This document shows, one piece after another, positions 1 to 8,207 of a stretch of DNA of 52,202 bases. Made by a program: the position numbers and the translations under genes. Source of the DNA: Candidatus Rokuibacteriota bacterium (lineage in GTDB: Bacteria > Methylomirabilota > Methylomirabilia > Rokubacteriales > CSP1-6); contig QHSX01000066.1 in the NCBI GenBank assembly GCA_003221695.1, forward strand, positions 1 through 52,202. The letters run 5' to 3'. The notes beneath the pieces were generated by a model, which saw only the letters and a program-made list of their open reading frames with translations, had not been told where the DNA came from and made no database searches. Every line of letters begins with the position of its first letter. Position 1 is the stretch's first letter.

Positions 1-912
1 GGTCTCGCCCCCCGGCAGCGGGGCGAGATTGAAGTCGGGGAGCTGCGTGGTGGTGCACACGTCGAACCGCTTCACGTTGGGGCCCAGCGACGTGTAGAAG
101 ATCGTGCAGCCGTCGCTGGCGAGGTCGACCCACAACGACCCGCGCCGCTCGGCGGCGACCTGGTACGCGACCGACGGCCGGCCGGCCGCGATTTTCAGGA
201 TCTGACCGCTGCAGTCGGCCTGGCCGACGTACATGTTGCCGACGGCGTCGAAGGTGATCGCACCCGGATTGCAGTGGTACCCGGTGCCGACCGAGCCCTC
301 GGACACGCCGTGGACGTTGAATTTCTCCACGGTATTGCCGGTGGTGCAGTCCGGGTCCGCGCACCAGCGGGTGACGTACAGGTTGCCGGCGGCGTCGAAC
401 CTGATGCCCTCGGTGTTGCCCGGCACCGTGCCGGCGAGCTCCGCCTTGAGGGTGCCGTCGGGCCCCCGCCACTGCACGATCCCCTTCTCGAACGAGAGGA
501 ACAGGTCGCCGGCCGCAAAGGTCGCAGGCGGCGGGGGAGACGTGTTGGAGACCGTGATCGTAACCGGGTCAGAGACAAACAGGTCGCCGGCGGCATCTCG
601 CGCGACCGCCGTCAGGGTATGTGACCCGTTGCTCGTGGTGGTCGTGTCCCAGGGGACCGAGTACGGAGCCGCGGTGTCTTCCACGCCAAGGTCGGCCTCG
701 TCGAGCTTGAACTGGACCCCAGCGACCAAGGCGCCCGCGGGGCTTACGCTCGCGCTGACCGTGATCGTGGCGGCGACAGTGGACCCGGAAGTTGGAGACG
801 TAATCGTCACCACCAGGCTGCCCGGCAGGGGTTGGGCCAAAGCCTGAAGGGGTGAGACCCAGACCAGGCCAAACATCGCTACCCCAGCCGCCCCGCGAGT
901 AAGTTTATTCAT
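1..912 (-). CDS. Secreted Ig-like plus NHL/SMP-30-type beta-propeller protein (3' end beyond window)
   Basis: The gene starts at 912 and runs off the left edge, leaving 304 codons without a stop. Residues 1-26 form a signal peptide ending at ALA|Q, so the product is exported. Residues about 30-125 resemble a bacterial Ig-like domain (VTITSPTSGSTV start, GSHTLTAVARDAAG, then VTITVS). A proline-rich linker (SPPPP) follows. The rest has repeated strands such as GIRFDAAGNLYV and AITFDAVGNMYV, typical of NHL or SMP-30/gluconolactonase-like propellers, with several cysteines suited to an extracytoplasmic protein. A GGAG Shine-Dalgarno lies about 12 nt before the ATG. It is divergent from the FG-GAP protein at 1176. 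The ligand is unknown, and the C-terminus cannot be judged. Confidence 0.75.
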   Translation of the reverse strand, partial: MNKLTRGAAGVAMFGLVWVSPLQALAQPLPGSLVVTITSPTSGSTVAATITVSASVSPAGALVAGVQFKLDEADLGVEDTAAPYSVPWDTTTTSNGSHTLTAVARDAAGDLFVSDPVTITVSNTSPPPPATFAAGDLFLSFEKGIVQWRGPDGTLKAELAGTVPGNTEGIRFDAAGNLYVTRWCADPDCTTGNTVEKFNVHGVSEGSVGTGYHCNPGAITFDAVGNMYVGQADCSGQILKIAAGRPSVAYQVAAERRGSLWVDLASDGCTIFYTSLGPNVKRFDVCTTTQLPDFNLAPLPGGET

Positions 913-923
913 GGCGCTTCACT

Positions 924-939
924 CCTCTCACACGAGAGG
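924..939 (-). promoter_or_regulatory. Hairpin over the ribosome binding site of the left-edge gene
   Basis: On the minus strand CCTCTC-gtgt-GAGAGG forms a perfect 6-bp stem with a 4-nt loop. Its 3' arm overlaps the GAGAGGAG Shine-Dalgarno of the gene starting at 912, so folding could limit initiation. Seen directly; a regulatory role is inference. Confidence 0.35.
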
Positions 940-1175
940 ATAGGCATCCTCCGAGGCACGATCCCATCAGGTAAATCCTAAAATCTGGAAGGGAATTCCC
1001 CGGGCCAGAGGGCAGACGCCAGGACCGTAACCCTGGTCATCCTTCAGGTGATTCCACCCCTCGGATTCAGATGTTCACCCTATTTCCTGCCATCCTTAGC
1101 CTGACATACCTGTAGGGCGGAATCTGAGCCCCTACTGAATAGAAACCCGTTGGTAAAAATGGGTAAAGCCCCGGT

Positions 1176-3674
1176 ATGATCAGAAAGTCGGCGAGGCCAT
1201 GGCTGCTTATCGCAGCCACGTTATCTCTCTGGTCAACGTTCCGCCCGAGCCCCGCCCCGGCCCAGACGGTATCGTTTGTCCGGAGCGATATTGCAGCCGG
1301 CTTCGATCATCCTATCGCCGTCGCCGTGGGCGATTTCAATGCCGATGGGCTCCAAGATCTCGCGGTGGCCAACCATGACAGCAACACCGTCTCGGTGCTC
1401 CTCGGCGTCGGTAATGGGGACTTCCAGGAGGCACCACAGTCACCCATCGCTGTGGGCACGACTCCCGTGTGGATCGCCGTGGGCGACTTCAATGGCGACG
1501 GCAAGCCAGACCTGGCCGTAGCCAACGTCAATTCCGACACTGTCTCCGTGTTGCTGGGCAACGGCGATGGCACCTTCCAGGCGGCCCAGACCTTCGCTGT
1601 TGGCGACGGTCCTACCTCCGTGACCGCGGGCGACTTCAATCGTGATGGGGTCCAGGACCTCGCGACGGGCAACTGGTTTTCCGGCGACGTCTCGGTGCTC
1701 CTGGGGATCGGCAACAGGACCTTCGAGCAGCCCGCGAGCCTCCCGAGTGGCGTGAGCGTGATCTCCCCAGTCGTGGGCGACTTCGATGGCGATGGCAAGC
1801 TGGACCTGGCCGTGGCCAACTATAGTAACAACAATATCTCGGTGTTCTGGGGCAACGGCGATGGAACCTTCCAGCAACCGCCGCTGATCGTCCCTTCGGG
1901 GGGCGCTCTTCCTAACGGTGTGGTCGTGGGCGACTTCGACGGCGATCACAAGCTGGACTTGGCCGTGGCCAACTCTGGTAACCCCAACCTCATCCCTCCT
2001 GACCCGGGCAATGTCGCAGTCCTGTTGGGCAACGGCGACCGGACCTTCCAGGCGCCGCAGACCTACGCTGTTGGCCACACCCCTCTCACCGTGGCCGTGG
2101 GCGACTTCGACGGCGATCGGGTGCCCGACCTCGCGGTGGCCAACTTTGGCGACTCTGACCCCAAGGTTGGTGACCCCGGCAATGTCGCGGTCCTGCTGGG
2201 CAACGGCGACGGGACTTTCCAGGCGCCGCAGCCCTTCGCTGTGGGCACGAACCCTCAATTCGTCGCCGTCGGCGACTTCAATGGCGACCGGGTGGACGAC
2301 CTGGCGGTGGCCAACTTCGGCGACAAGACCGTCTCGGTGTTGCTGAACGCTACCGTCAAGGGGCCCACGATCACGACCCAGCCGGTGAGCCAGACGGTGA
2401 CGGCGGGCCAGCCGGCGACCTTCTCGGTGAGCGCCACCGGCACCGCGCCGCTGAGCTATCAGTGGCAGAAGGGCGTGACGCCCATCAGCGGGGCGACGGG
2501 GGCGAGCTACATCACGCCGCCGACGACGGGTGGAGACAACGGCGCGCTGTTCAGGGTCGTCGTCAGCAATGCGGCGGGCAGTGTGACCAGCACCGCGGCC
2601 ACGCTCACCGTCAACTCGCCGCCCACGATCACGACGCAGCCGGCGAGTCAGACGGTGACGGCGGGCCAGCCGGCGACCTTCTCGGTGAGCGCCACCGGCA
2701 CCGCCCCGCTGAGCTATCAGTGGCAGAAGGGCGTGACGCCGATCAGCGGGGCGACGGGGGCGAGCTACATTACGCCGCCCACGACGGGTGGAGACAACGG
2801 CGCGCTGTTCAGGGTGGTGGTCAGCAATGCGGCGGGCAGTGTGACCAGCACCGCGGCCACGCTCACCGTCAACTTGCCGCCCACGATCACGACGCAGCCG
2901 GCGAGTCAGACGGTGACGGCGGGCCAGCCGGCGACCTTCTCGGTGAGCGCCACCGGCACCGCGCCGCTGAGCTATCAGTGGCAGAAGGGCGTGACGCCCA
3001 TCAGCGGGGCGACGGGGGCGAGCTACATCACGCCGCCCACGACGGGTGGAGACAACGGCGCGCTGTTCAGGGTGGTGGTCAGCAATGCGGCGGGCAGCGT
3101 GACCAGCACCGCCGCCACGCTGACCGTGGTGCTCCCGACGCTCTCCTCGCTGAGCCTGAGCCCGTCGACCGTGACTGGCGGGAGTCCGTCGACCGGCACG
3201 GTGATGCTGAGCGCGCCGGCGCCCAGTGATGGTGTGGCCGTGTCTCTCTCGAGCAACAAGCCGAGCGTGGCCAGTGTTCCGTCCAGTGTGACGGTTCTGA
3301 GTGGAGCGAGGACCGCGACCTTCACGTTGAGCACCAACCCGGTAGGCACATCGACCTTGGTGACCATCTCAGCGTCCTATGGCACGGTGACCCTCACGGC
3401 CAACCTGACGGTCGCAGCGAGCTCTGGCGATGTGACAGCGCCCATTCTGTCGCTCCCCGGCAACATGGTTGTTACGGCCACCAGCCTGCTCGGGGCTATC
3501 GTGACCTTCAACGTCAGCGCGACTGACAACGTCGATCCCTCCCCGAGGGTGCGCTGCACGCCCCCCTCGGGGAGCATCTTCCGCATAGGGATCACGACCG
3601 TGACCTGCACGGCCACGGATGCTGCCGGCAATGTCAGGAGTGGCAGCTTTCTGGTAACCGTCGTGAGGCCGTGA
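1176..3674 (+). CDS. Secreted FG-GAP/VCBS propeller protein with three Ig repeats and a HYR domain
   Basis: An 832-aa exported protein with a signal peptide over residues 1-29 (PAPAQ|T). Residues about 35-395 hold seven FG-GAP/VCBS units of the form VGDFNGDGxxDLAVAN...VSVLLGNGDGTF. Seven blades would close an integrin-alpha-like propeller, and the DxDxDG loops are Ca2+-binding in this family. Residues 397-654 are three 86-aa Ig-like repeats beginning TITTQPxSQTVTAGQPATF. Residues about 655-745 form another Ig-like domain (TLSSLSLSPSTVTGG). Residues 750-832 match a HYR domain (ATDNVDPSP, GITTVTCTATDAAGN). It probably acts at the cell surface or in the matrix, perhaps in adhesion. No catalytic motif or sorting anchor is visible. 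The start is the ATG just before the signal peptide; its Shine-Dalgarno is weak. Confidence 0.85.
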   Translation: MIRKSARPWLLIAATLSLWSTFRPSPAPAQTVSFVRSDIAAGFDHPIAVAVGDFNADGLQDLAVANHDSNTVSVLLGVGNGDFQEAPQSPIAVGTTPVWIAVGDFNGDGKPDLAVANVNSDTVSVLLGNGDGTFQAAQTFAVGDGPTSVTAGDFNRDGVQDLATGNWFSGDVSVLLGIGNRTFEQPASLPSGVSVISPVVGDFDGDGKLDLAVANYSNNNISVFWGNGDGTFQQPPLIVPSGGALPNGVVVGDFDGDHKLDLAVANSGNPNLIPPDPGNVAVLLGNGDRTFQAPQTYAVGHTPLTVAVGDFDGDRVPDLAVANFGDSDPKVGDPGNVAVLLGNGDGTFQAPQPFAVGTNPQFVAVGDFNGDRVDDLAVANFGDKTVSVLLNATVKGPTITTQPVSQTVTAGQPATFSVSATGTAPLSYQWQKGVTPISGATGASYITPPTTGGDNGALFRVVVSNAAGSVTSTAATLTVNSPPTITTQPASQTVTAGQPATFSVSATGTAPLSYQWQKGVTPISGATGASYITPPTTGGDNGALFRVVVSNAAGSVTSTAATLTVNLPPTITTQPASQTVTAGQPATFSVSATGTAPLSYQWQKGVTPISGATGASYITPPTTGGDNGALFRVVVSNAAGSVTSTAATLTVVLPTLSSLSLSPSTVTGGSPSTGTVMLSAPAPSDGVAVSLSSNKPSVASVPSSVTVLSGARTATFTLSTNPVGTSTLVTISASYGTVTLTANLTVAASSGDVTAPILSLPGNMVVTATSLLGAIVTFNVSATDNVDPSPRVRCTPPSGSIFRIGITTVTCTATDAAGNVRSGSFLVTVVRP
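2364..3137 (+). repeat. Three tandem 258-bp repeats encoding Ig-like domains
   Basis: Units at 2364-2621, 2622-2879 and 2880-3137 are exactly 258 bp (86 codons) and differ at only a small number of positions, mostly synonymous. The near identity at DNA level points to recent duplication or gene conversion within the 832-aa surface protein. Confidence 0.9.
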
Positions 3675-3769
3675 GCGCCGCGCCAGCGACCGACGCGCCT
3701 GATCTCAGCGTCGTCGAACCTCCGCGGCGTATCGGGCGGCGGTGAAAGCGGCAATCCCTCCCGCGAGAC

Positions 3770-4360
3770 CTATTCGGCGAAAGCGGCAGGGCACGTCGAT
3801 GTATCGGTACTGAAGGACCCCGAGGTTGACGGGTTCGGCTTATGCAGCTGAATGTTGCCGCCCCCGTTGCGGCGACCTCCGATCGTGACGTCCGGATCGG
3901 GGAAGGTCGTATAGAGGAGGGTGTCGCCATGGCTCAGCTGGATAGAGAACACGTTGCTTGTCCCCGGTTCGCCCGAGTCCATGGCCCTCACGACCCAGTC
4001 CACGTCACCGAACCGGTTCGTCCGGGCCGTGCCGCAAATGAAACGGGTCCCGGTCGGCTGGTGGTCCATGCCCGCGCCCTCGGAATCGAAGAAGTACGCT
4101 GTGATGCGGGTCCACTGCACCTGCAGCCCTTCGCCACGGTCGGTGTACTGGAGATGACCCCAGGTCGGTGACCCGCCCTTGCATCCGCCAGCGACGCCGA
4201 AGTTCGCCTTGGCGCCGCTGGGGCGGATGATATAACCGCCGCCAGTCAGGAAGTCGCACGTGGACTGGGCGCTCGCCGGGCCGCCCGCGAGCACCAACGT
4301 TGCCACCCCAACGAGTGAAGCGACTCCCAACAGGGAAGTGAGGGAGGTGACTTTACGCAT
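3770..4360 (-). CDS. Secreted post-COAP-1-like domain protein
   Basis: A 196-aa exported protein. The ATG at 4360 precedes a clear signal peptide (MRKVTSLTSLLG, cleavage near ASA|QS). The mature part starts with CDFLTGGGYI, continues with KANFGVAGG, a glycine-rich core, DSGEPGTSNVFSIQLSHGD and NGGGNIQLHKP. This order is the signature of the domain called post-COAP-1, usually seen after choice-of-anchor P regions. No enzyme motif is visible; extracellular or surface placement is inferred. The start sits one nucleotide after the upstream stop (TGA-g-ATG), so it is translationally coupled to the gene at 4362-5036. An in-frame upstream start near 4465 is rejected because it lies inside that gene and before the signal peptide. 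Confidence 0.75.
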   Translation of the reverse strand: MRKVTSLTSLLGVASLVGVATLVLAGGPASAQSTCDFLTGGGYIIRPSGAKANFGVAGGCKGGSPTWGHLQYTDRGEGLQVQWTRITAYFFDSEGAGMDHQPTGTRFICGTARTNRFGDVDWVVRAMDSGEPGTSNVFSIQLSHGDTLLYTTFPDPDVTIGGRRNGGGNIQLHKPNPSTSGSFSTDTSTCPAAFAE

Positions 4361-4361
4361 C

Positions 4362-5036
4362 TCAGTAAGAAGCCTGCACGGCCTTGGCTTCCCCGCCGCT
4401 GGAGCCCGCTGTCGCCGACGCGACCACCACGTCGGCAACGCCGGAGATAATCGCGTGAAGCGCATTGACGATGGTGGCGCCGTCCGAGGAAATTTGCTGC
4501 TCGTTGATGACCATGATGCCGCCGGGAACCTCGATCGTCTGGTTCGGGTCCCCGGTCACCAGGACGGGCACGCCATTAATCGAGAGATTGTCGATGTTGG
4601 AGGTGCCGACGCCCGCGTCGCCGAACACCGCCAGGGCCCGCGCCATGACGAAATCGGCACCGATGTTGATCCCGGCCACGTTCAGGTCGAGGGCAGCCAG
4701 CGAGGCTTCAGAGGCGACCTGATCTGGCCAGCCGATCGTCACCGCATGAAGAACCTCTCCCCTCAGCAGGGACGGGATGTCGCCGGCCAGCTCCGACGCC
4801 TGCAGGGCGTCACTCGTCCCTCCGACGAGCGTGCCAGTGCCCGCCAGCACCGTCGTCGTTCCGAGAACAGTGCCGACGAGGTCAGGCGTACCTGTCGCCG
4901 GATCGGCCGGCGGTGTCGTGACCGTGTCGACAAGGCCTGTGAGCTGAGCTGCGCCCGCTATCGGCCAGGCTAGAAGAACCGCCCCCAGCGCGGCGACTGC
5001 CATCAGCCCTGAGCCACGAGAACCTGCCTGACGCAT
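4362..5036 (-). CDS. Choice-of-anchor P family-like secreted protein
   Basis: A 224-aa exported protein. The start at 5036 is preceded by GGAGGT five nucleotides upstream, which decides it over an in-frame ATG at 5084. The signal peptide ends near AGAAQ. The mature part has features I associate with choice-of-anchor P proteins: LSINGVPVLVTGDPNQTIEV, then MVINEQ and VNALHAIISGVADVVVASA near the C-terminus. No catalytic residues or classical sorting signal are seen. It is the first gene of a two-gene operon with the post-COAP-1-like protein, so the two domains, usually joined in one chain, are supplied as separate exported partners. Family assignment comes from memory of the motif; function is unknown. 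Confidence 0.7.
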   Translation of the reverse strand: MRQAGSRGSGLMAVAALGAVLLAWPIAGAAQLTGLVDTVTTPPADPATGTPDLVGTVLGTTTVLAGTGTLVGGTSDALQASELAGDIPSLLRGEVLHAVTIGWPDQVASEASLAALDLNVAGINIGADFVMARALAVFGDAGVGTSNIDNLSINGVPVLVTGDPNQTIEVPGGIMVINEQQISSDGATIVNALHAIISGVADVVVASATAGSSGGEAKAVQASY

Positions 5037-5308
5037 ACCGACCTCCGTTCGGTTGGTGAGAGCGGCTGCCTTCAGCTGCAACATACGGGCGTGGGCGCAA
5101 GGGACAATCGGGGGAATCCCGAAGTTTCTTCGCGGAATATAACGGGGGATCTACGGCGGGAAATCACGTAGGGCTTCGCAGTGGTGAGCGAACAGCATAC
5201 GGTGACCCCAGTCCTACACTGCCCCGGCATTTCCGGAACTTGAGCGTCATGGCGCCAGGCGGCCGAACGGCTTGTGGAAGGAGAAGCGCGAGGCGTAACG
5301 TTCCGGTG

Positions 5309-6685
5309 ATGAGCGCGCCGACGGCAGACGTCGTGATCTGCGGCGCGGGGATCGCCGGGATCGCCGCCGCGTACCACCTCGCCGTGCGGCGCGACGTGAC
5401 CGACGTCGTCCTGGTGGACGATCGCCCGCCGCTCTCCCTCACCAGCGACAAGTCCACCGAGTGTTACCGCAACTGGTGGCCCGGCCCCGGCGACGACATG
5501 GTCGCGCTGATGAACCGGTCCATCGACCTCCTCGAGGAGCTCGCGCGTGAGAGCGGTAACGCCTTCCGGATGAGTCGACGCGGCTACCTCTTCGTCACCG
5601 CCGACGCCGAGCGTGTCCCGAGGTTCGTTCGGGCGGCCGAGGAGGCGGTGGCGCGCGGCGTCGGCCCGGCCCGGATGCACGGGAGCCCCGGAAGCGACTA
5701 CCGCCCCGCGCCCACGGACGGTTTCGAGGGCCAGCCGACGGGCACGGACGTCATCACGGATCGCACGCTCCTTCGCCGGCACTTCCCCTACCTCGCGGAG
5801 GACACGGTCGCCGTGCTGCACGCGCGGAGGTGCGGGTGGTTCAGCGGCCAGCAGCTCGGCATGTACCTGCTCGAGCGCGCCCGCGAGAAGGGGGTGCGGC
5901 TCGTCGAGGGGCGCGTGGAGCGCGTGGAGATAGCAGGCGGGCGCGTGCGTGGCGTCACGGTAGAGACGCGCGGCGGCGCGCGCACGTTCTCGACCCCGCG
6001 CTTCGTGAACGCGGCGGGCCCTTTCGTCCAGCGGGTGAGCCGGCTCCTTGGCGTCGAGCTCGCGGTGTTCTGCGAGCGTCACGCCAAGGTCGCCTTCAAC
6101 GACGTGCTCCACGTGGTGCCGCGCGAGGCGCCCATGATGATCTGGAGCGATCCCGTGCGGCTCCCGTGGTCGGTTGAGGAGAGAGAAGAGCTGGCGCGGT
6201 CGTCCGCCCATGCCCGGCTCCTCGAAGAATTTCCGGCGGGCGTGCACGGCCGGCCCGAGGGCGCGGGCGAGAGCCCCGTGGTGCTGCTGATCTGGACGTA
6301 CGACGTCGAGCCGGTCGAGCCGACGTTTCCGCTCGAATTCGATCCTGCGTACGGGGAGATCGTCCTGCGTGGGATGTCGCGGATGATCCCCGGGCTCGCT
6401 GCGTACCTCCCACGACTGCCGCGGCACGTCGTGGACGGCGGTTACTACACGAAGACGCGTGAGAACCGCGTCCTCGCGGGCCCGTTGCCAGTCGAGGGGG
6501 CGTACGTGCTCGGAGCGCTCTCGGGTTACGGACTCATGGCGTCGAACGGCGCGGCCGAGCTCCTGGCCGACTACATCGCGGGGTGCCCGTTGCCGCGCTA
6601 TGCCCCGGCGTTCCGCCTCGACCGCTACGACGATCCTGCGTACCGCGCGCTGTTCGCACGGTGGGGCGACTCCGGCCAGCTCTGA
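5309..6685 (+). CDS. FAD-dependent oxidoreductase, DAO (glycine/sarcosine oxidase-like) family
   Basis: A 458-aa cytoplasmic flavoenzyme. The FAD-binding Rossmann motif GAGIAG lies at residues 12-17 of DVVICGAGIAG, directly after the ATG at 5309. That argues against an in-frame TTG at 5240. A second family feature is the C-terminal GPLPVEGAYVLGALSGYG block, which closes the FAD site in DAO-fold amine oxidases. The substrate is not determined. It converges on the PhnE gene with 12 bp between stops and sits beside a phosphonate importer and phosphonoacetate hydrolase. FAD amine oxidases are reported in some aminophosphonate pathways, so oxidation of an (N-methyl)aminophosphonate is a reasonable inference. 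Dimethylglycine- or sarcosine-like substrates remain possible. Confidence 0.8.
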   Translation: MSAPTADVVICGAGIAGIAAAYHLAVRRDVTDVVLVDDRPPLSLTSDKSTECYRNWWPGPGDDMVALMNRSIDLLEELARESGNAFRMSRRGYLFVTADAERVPRFVRAAEEAVARGVGPARMHGSPGSDYRPAPTDGFEGQPTGTDVITDRTLLRRHFPYLAEDTVAVLHARRCGWFSGQQLGMYLLERAREKGVRLVEGRVERVEIAGGRVRGVTVETRGGARTFSTPRFVNAAGPFVQRVSRLLGVELAVFCERHAKVAFNDVLHVVPREAPMMIWSDPVRLPWSVEEREELARSSAHARLLEEFPAGVHGRPEGAGESPVVLLIWTYDVEPVEPTFPLEFDPAYGEIVLRGMSRMIPGLAAYLPRLPRHVVDGGYYTKTRENRVLAGPLPVEGAYVLGALSGYGLMASNGAAELLADYIAGCPLPRYAPAFRLDRYDDPAYRALFARWGDSGQL

Positions 6686-6697
6686 CCGTTCACGATC

Positions 6698-7438
6698 TCA
6701 GACGAGCCGGTCGCGCAGTCGCGAGCTGATCCCGTCCACGACCATGACCATCGCGACGGTCACGAGGAGGACGGTCGAGGCGGCGGGGTAGTCGATCATC
6801 CGGAGATAGGTCTGGAGATAGAAGCCGATGCCGCCCGCACCGACGAAGCCGAGCACGGTCGCCGCGCGGATGTTGGTCTCGAGGCGGTAGAGGACGTAGG
6901 AGAGAAAGAGCGGGAGCACCTGCGGCAGGACGCCGTACCTTACTATTTGCAGGCGCGTGGCGCCCGTCGCCCTGACCGCGTCCACCGGGCCGGGCTCGAT
7001 GCCCTCGATCGCCTCTGAGTAGAGCTTGGCGAGCGAGGTCGTCGTATAGGCGATGACGGCGAGGACGCCGGGAAAGGGCCCGAGCCCGACCGCCGCCACG
7101 AAGACGAGCGCGTAGACCAGCGTGTCGACGCTCCGAAAGAAATTCAGCCACACGCGGGCCGGGTAGAACACCGCACCGGGCGCGATGTTCCGCGCCGAGA
7201 GGAACCCGAGCGGGAGGGCCAGGGCCGCGGCCACCGCCGTCCCGAGCAGCGCGATCTCCACCGTCGTGAGGGCGGCGGCCAGGGCCGCTGGCAGAACGCG
7301 CGGATCGGGCGGAATCGTGCGCCGCACGAAGTCGAGGATCCACGGGAGCCCCTGGACCAGGCGCACGGGGTCCGCGCCCGTGTCCCAGAGGAGCCACGCG
7401 AAGACCACCAGGCCGACGAACGCGGCGGCGCGCCTCAA
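6698..7438 (-). CDS. phnE: Phosphonate-type ABC transporter permease (PhnE-like)
   Basis: A 246-aa inner-membrane permease with about six hydrophobic segments. It carries the binding-protein-dependent permease EAA-type loop (DAVRATGATRLQIVRYGVLP) that docks to the ATPase, and the PhnE-like stretch NIRAATVLGFVGAGGIG. The likely start is TTG at 7438, overlapping the PhnC stop by 4 nt and preceded by GGAGGCGGG. No ATG is available near the natural N-terminus. It is last in a minus-strand phnD-phnC-phnE operon. Family knowledge gives phosphonate, phosphite or phosphate-ester uptake; exact specificity cannot be read from sequence. Confidence 0.85.
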   Translation of the reverse strand: MRRAAAFVGLVVFAWLLWDTGADPVRLVQGLPWILDFVRRTIPPDPRVLPAALAAALTTVEIALLGTAVAAALALPLGFLSARNIAPGAVFYPARVWLNFFRSVDTLVYALVFVAAVGLGPFPGVLAVIAYTTTSLAKLYSEAIEGIEPGPVDAVRATGATRLQIVRYGVLPQVLPLFLSYVLYRLETNIRAATVLGFVGAGGIGFYLQTYLRMIDYPAASTVLLVTVAMVMVVDGISSRLRDRLV

Positions 7439-8190
7439 CCCGCCTCCCCGTCGCCGTAGATCGCGTCGATGACTGCGGGCGTGAGGGCCTGGGGCGGGCC
7501 GTCGAAGGCGATCCGCCCCCGGCGGAATCCGATGATGCGCGTGGCGTAGGCGAGCGCGGTCTCGAGCTGGTGCTGGCTGACGACGAGCGTCAGCCCGCGC
7601 TCCGCGTTGATGGCCTTGAGGATATCCATGATGCTGGACGTGAGCTGCGGGTCGAGGCTCGCCGTCGGCTCGTCGGCCAGGATGACCGCCGGCGCCTGGG
7701 CGAGGGCGCGCGCGATGGCGACGCGCTGCTGCTCGCCCCCCGACAGCGTGTCCGCTCGACGGTCGGCGAGGTGAGCGAGCCCCACCTGTGCGAGGCACTC
7801 GAGCGCGAGCTTCCGTTCGCTCGCCGGGAAGTGGCCGACGAGGCTCGGGAGGGAAGGGACGTAACCGAGCCGTCCCGCGAGGACGTTGTCGAGCACCGAC
7901 GCGCGGCGGACGAGGTTGAACTGCTGGAAGATCATCCCGATCTGGCGGCGGATGTGGCGCAGCTCGGTGGCGCTCGCACCGGTCACGACGCGGCCGGCGA
8001 CACGGACGACACCCGCCGTTGGCTCGATCAGCCGGTTGATCGAGCGCAGAAACGTCGTCTTGCCCGCCCCGCTCCGGCCGAGGACGACGACGAACTCGCC
8101 CGCGTGGACGGTGAGATCGATCCCATGGAGGGCGATCGTGTCGGGCGGAAGCACGACGGAGAGCCCCGCGACCTCGATCATCAATTCCAT
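7435..8190 (-). CDS. phnC: Phosphonate-type ABC transporter ATP-binding protein (PhnC-like)
   Basis: A 251-aa ATPase that powers import. Walker A GRSGAGKTT is at residues 38-46, the Q-loop is QQFNLVR, the ABC signature is LSGGEQQR, Walker B is VILADEPT, and the switch histidine is in SQHQLE. QQFNLVRRxSVLDNVL is characteristic of the PhnC subgroup. The start is ATG at 8190, 17 nt after the PhnD stop; an in-frame ATG three codons later is an alternative. It overlaps the phnE start. It works with the adjacent PhnE membrane domain and the PhnD receptor. Confidence 0.88.
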   Translation of the reverse strand: MELMIEVAGLSVVLPPDTIALHGIDLTVHAGEFVVVLGRSGAGKTTFLRSINRLIEPTAGVVRVAGRVVTGASATELRHIRRQIGMIFQQFNLVRRASVLDNVLAGRLGYVPSLPSLVGHFPASERKLALECLAQVGLAHLADRRADTLSGGEQQRVAIARALAQAPAVILADEPTASLDPQLTSSIMDILKAINAERGLTLVVSQHQLETALAYATRIIGFRRGRIAFDGPPQALTPAVIDAIYGDGEAG

Positions 8191-8207
8191 CTGGCGGCAG
8201 GCGCGGC

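Noticed and set aside
1120-1175. Cyclic-di-GMP or other riboswitch before the FG-GAP gene
   Set aside because: The AAAGCCCCGG text near the start recalls part of the GEMM motif, but the matching helices and GNRA-type loop cannot be drawn.
5072-6427. A 451-codon minus-strand frame opposite the FAD oxidoreductase
   Set aside because: The plus-strand frame has complete FAD motifs; the antisense text has no recognisable domain and is rich in Arg, His and Asp from reversed codons.
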